From positions 4,967,523-5,000,389 of the forward strand of contig NZ_HF570958.1 in the NCBI RefSeq assembly GCF_001046855.1: a stretch of DNA of 32,867 nt. The letters run 5' to 3'. The notes below the pieces were generated by a model. That model was given only the letters and a program-made list of their open reading frames with translations, was not told where the DNA came from and searched no databases. Position numbers and translations under genes: made by a program. Each line of letters begins with the position of its first letter. Position 1 is the first letter of the stretch. Of this stretch, positions 31,859-32,867 are shown in pieces. The DNA is from Nostocoides japonicum T1-X7 (GTDB taxonomy: Bacteria > Actinomycetota > Actinomycetes > Actinomycetales > Dermatophilaceae).

Positions 31859-32775
31859 TAGAAGTAGCCCTCCCGCTTGCGGTCCTCCATGGCCGCTTCG
31901 CTGAACTTGTCGTCACCGCGGGTCGCGCCGCGCTCGGTGATGCGCGTCGTCGCGACCTCCTCGATGATCTTCTCGATCGTGTCGGCGTCGGACTCGACCG
32001 CCGCCGTGAGGTTCGCGTCGCCGACCGTGCGGTAGCGGACACGCTTGGTGAGAACCTCCTCACCGTCCCGGGGCGTGATGAACTCGCCCACGGCATACAG
32101 CATCCCGCCCCGGTCGACGACCTCACGCTCGTGCGCGTAGTAGATCGAGGGCAGCTCGACCCGCTCCCGCGCGATGTAGTGCCAGATGTCCAGCTCGGTC
32201 CAGTTCGACAGCGGGAACACCCGGATGCTCTCCCCCGCGTGGATCCGGCTGTTGTACAGACTCCACAGCTCCGGCCGCTGGTTCTTCGGGTCCCACTGGC
32301 CGAACTCGTCACGGAAGGAGTAGACCCGCTCCTTGGCGCGCGCCTTGTCCTCATCCCGCCGGGCACCGCCGAAGATCGCCTGGAACCGGTGCTTCTCCAA
32401 CGTGTCGAGCAGCACCGGCGTCTGGATCCGGTTGCGCGTGCCGTCGGGCGGCTCGACGACCGAGCCGTTGTCGATCGCCTCCTGGACGCTGCCGACGATG
32501 AGCTGCACACCCAGCCTGCGGACCAGCTCGTCACGCCGCTGCAGCACCTCCTGGAAGTTCTGCCCCGTGTCGACGTGCAGGACGGGCATCGGGATGTTCG
32601 CCGGGTAGAACGCCTTCTGCGCCAGGCGCAGCATGACGATCGAGTCCTTGCCCCCCGAGAAGAGAAGGACAGGCCGCTCGAACTCCGCGATCACCTCGCG
32701 GAAGATATGGATCGCCTCGGCCTCGAGCGTGTCCAGCTGGCTCAGCTGGTAATTGTTCAGGTCGGGATCGGACAC
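31858..32775 (-). CDS. cysD: Sulfate adenylyltransferase subunit 2
   Basis: 305 residues from GTG 32775, which gives the usual CysD N-terminus (SQLDTLEAEAIHIFREV) and has GAGGAG 9 nt upstream; ATG 32811 is an alternative. It is an ATP-pyrophosphatase-fold enzyme with the PP-loop LLFSGGKDSIVMLRLA (SGGKDS at 40-45), HVDTGQNF, GGARRDEDKARAKER and PLSNWTELDIWHYI. It adenylates sulfate to APS, driven by CysN GTP hydrolysis. APS feeds both cysteine synthesis and, after phosphorylation to PAPS, the two sulfotransferases in the window. It starts 13 bp after the end of the upstream partial gene. Confidence 0.96.
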   Translation of the reverse strand: MSDPDLNNYQLSQLDTLEAEAIHIFREVIAEFERPVLLFSGGKDSIVMLRLAQKAFYPANIPMPVLHVDTGQNFQEVLQRRDELVRRLGVQLIVGSVQEAIDNGSVVEPPDGTRNRIQTPVLLDTLEKHRFQAIFGGARRDEDKARAKERVYSFRDEFGQWDPKNQRPELWSLYNSRIHAGESIRVFPLSNWTELDIWHYIARERVELPSIYYAHEREVVDRGGMLYAVGEFITPRDGEEVLTKRVRYRTVGDANLTAAVESDADTIEKIIEEVATTRITERGATRGDDKFSEAAMEDRKREGYF

Positions 32776-32788
32776 GGGTACATGCTCC

Positions 32789-32867
32789 TCACGAAAGACT
32801 GGAGATGGCATCAAGGATCCGGCCGGAGAACTCCGGCCGGCAGATCACCAGATCGGGCAGGGTCGGG
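32789..32867 (-). CDS. C-terminal tail of a probable CysQ (PAP phosphatase), partial
   Basis: The last 25 codons of a minus-strand gene entering from the right edge read LPDLVICRPEFSGRILDAIS and then SLS before the stop at 32789-32791. The LPDLVICRPE pattern is what I recall from the C-terminus of actinobacterial CysQ, a 3'(2'),5'-bisphosphate nucleotidase of the inositol-monophosphatase family. CysQ removes PAP, the by-product of sulfotransferases. Its place just before cysD fits, but the identification rests on a short tail and gene context. Confidence 0.5.
   Translation of the reverse strand, partial: PTLPDLVICRPEFSGRILDAISSLS

Noticed and set aside
30488..31861. Long plus-strand open frame (457 codons) opposite cysN
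   Set aside because: It is the antisense shadow of cysN, with a His/Asp/Val/Arg-rich translation caused by high third-position GC and no family motif.
1..32867. CRISPR arrays, rRNA or complete tRNA genes
   Set aside because: No regularly spaced direct repeats and no ribosomal or complete tRNA signature were seen; the repeats present are insertion-sequence ends.

Overview
The DNA is GC-rich with actinobacterial codon use, GTG starts and actinobacterial insertion-sequence types (IS5, IS110, ISAs1, IS66, IS1634-like). A high-GC Gram-positive actinomycete is well supported: there are LAFTG sortase-type and lipobox signals and nothing specific to an outer membrane. A member of the Micrococcales is only a guess. 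The cysDN block at the right end looks like ordinary GC-rich chromosome. The polysaccharide genes use more A/T at third positions, as is common for surface-glycan loci acquired by transfer.

Layout. 1-730: 5' part of an IS5-family element whose insertion cut off the end of a WcaI-like glycosyltransferase (727-1671, minus). 2358-5440: plus-strand operon of a family 2 glycosyltransferase, a GH26-like lipoprotein and a sulfotransferase. 6010-6689: decayed IS5 element. 6790-12077, minus: a 1244-residue secreted propeller/malectin/PKD protein followed, after a strong hairpin terminator, by a second GH26-like secreted protein. 12480-19140: a graveyard of nested mobile elements. It holds an ISAs1/IS5 chimeric transposase, an IS110 fragment, an IS66 fragment, an ISAs1 end carrying an internally deleted group II intron, IS1634-like fragments and repeated ISAs1 ends. 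Two apparently intact cargo genes survive there, a lipoprotein and a second sulfotransferase.

19266-30407, minus: the core assembly genes. In transcription order they are a Wzy-Wzz fusion, a Wzz/BY-kinase-like protein with a broken P-loop, an APH-fold kinase-like protein, a Wzx-like flippase, a PAP2-family membrane protein, a small LAFTG-anchored surface protein and an AsnB-type amidotransferase. 30605-32867, minus: cysN, cysD and the tail of a probable cysQ, which make APS from sulfate and recycle PAP.

Working model. The window carries most of a Wzx/Wzy-dependent exopolysaccharide locus. Two sulfotransferases beside ATP-sulfurylase genes suggest a sulfated glycan. The AsnB-like enzyme may amidate a uronic acid or another carboxylate. 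The GH26-like proteins and the propeller/malectin/PKD protein are probable extracellular trimming or binding partners. No initiating phosphoglycosyltransferase is visible, and only one intact glycosyltransferase is present, so the locus probably continues to the left or has been eroded by the insertion sequences.
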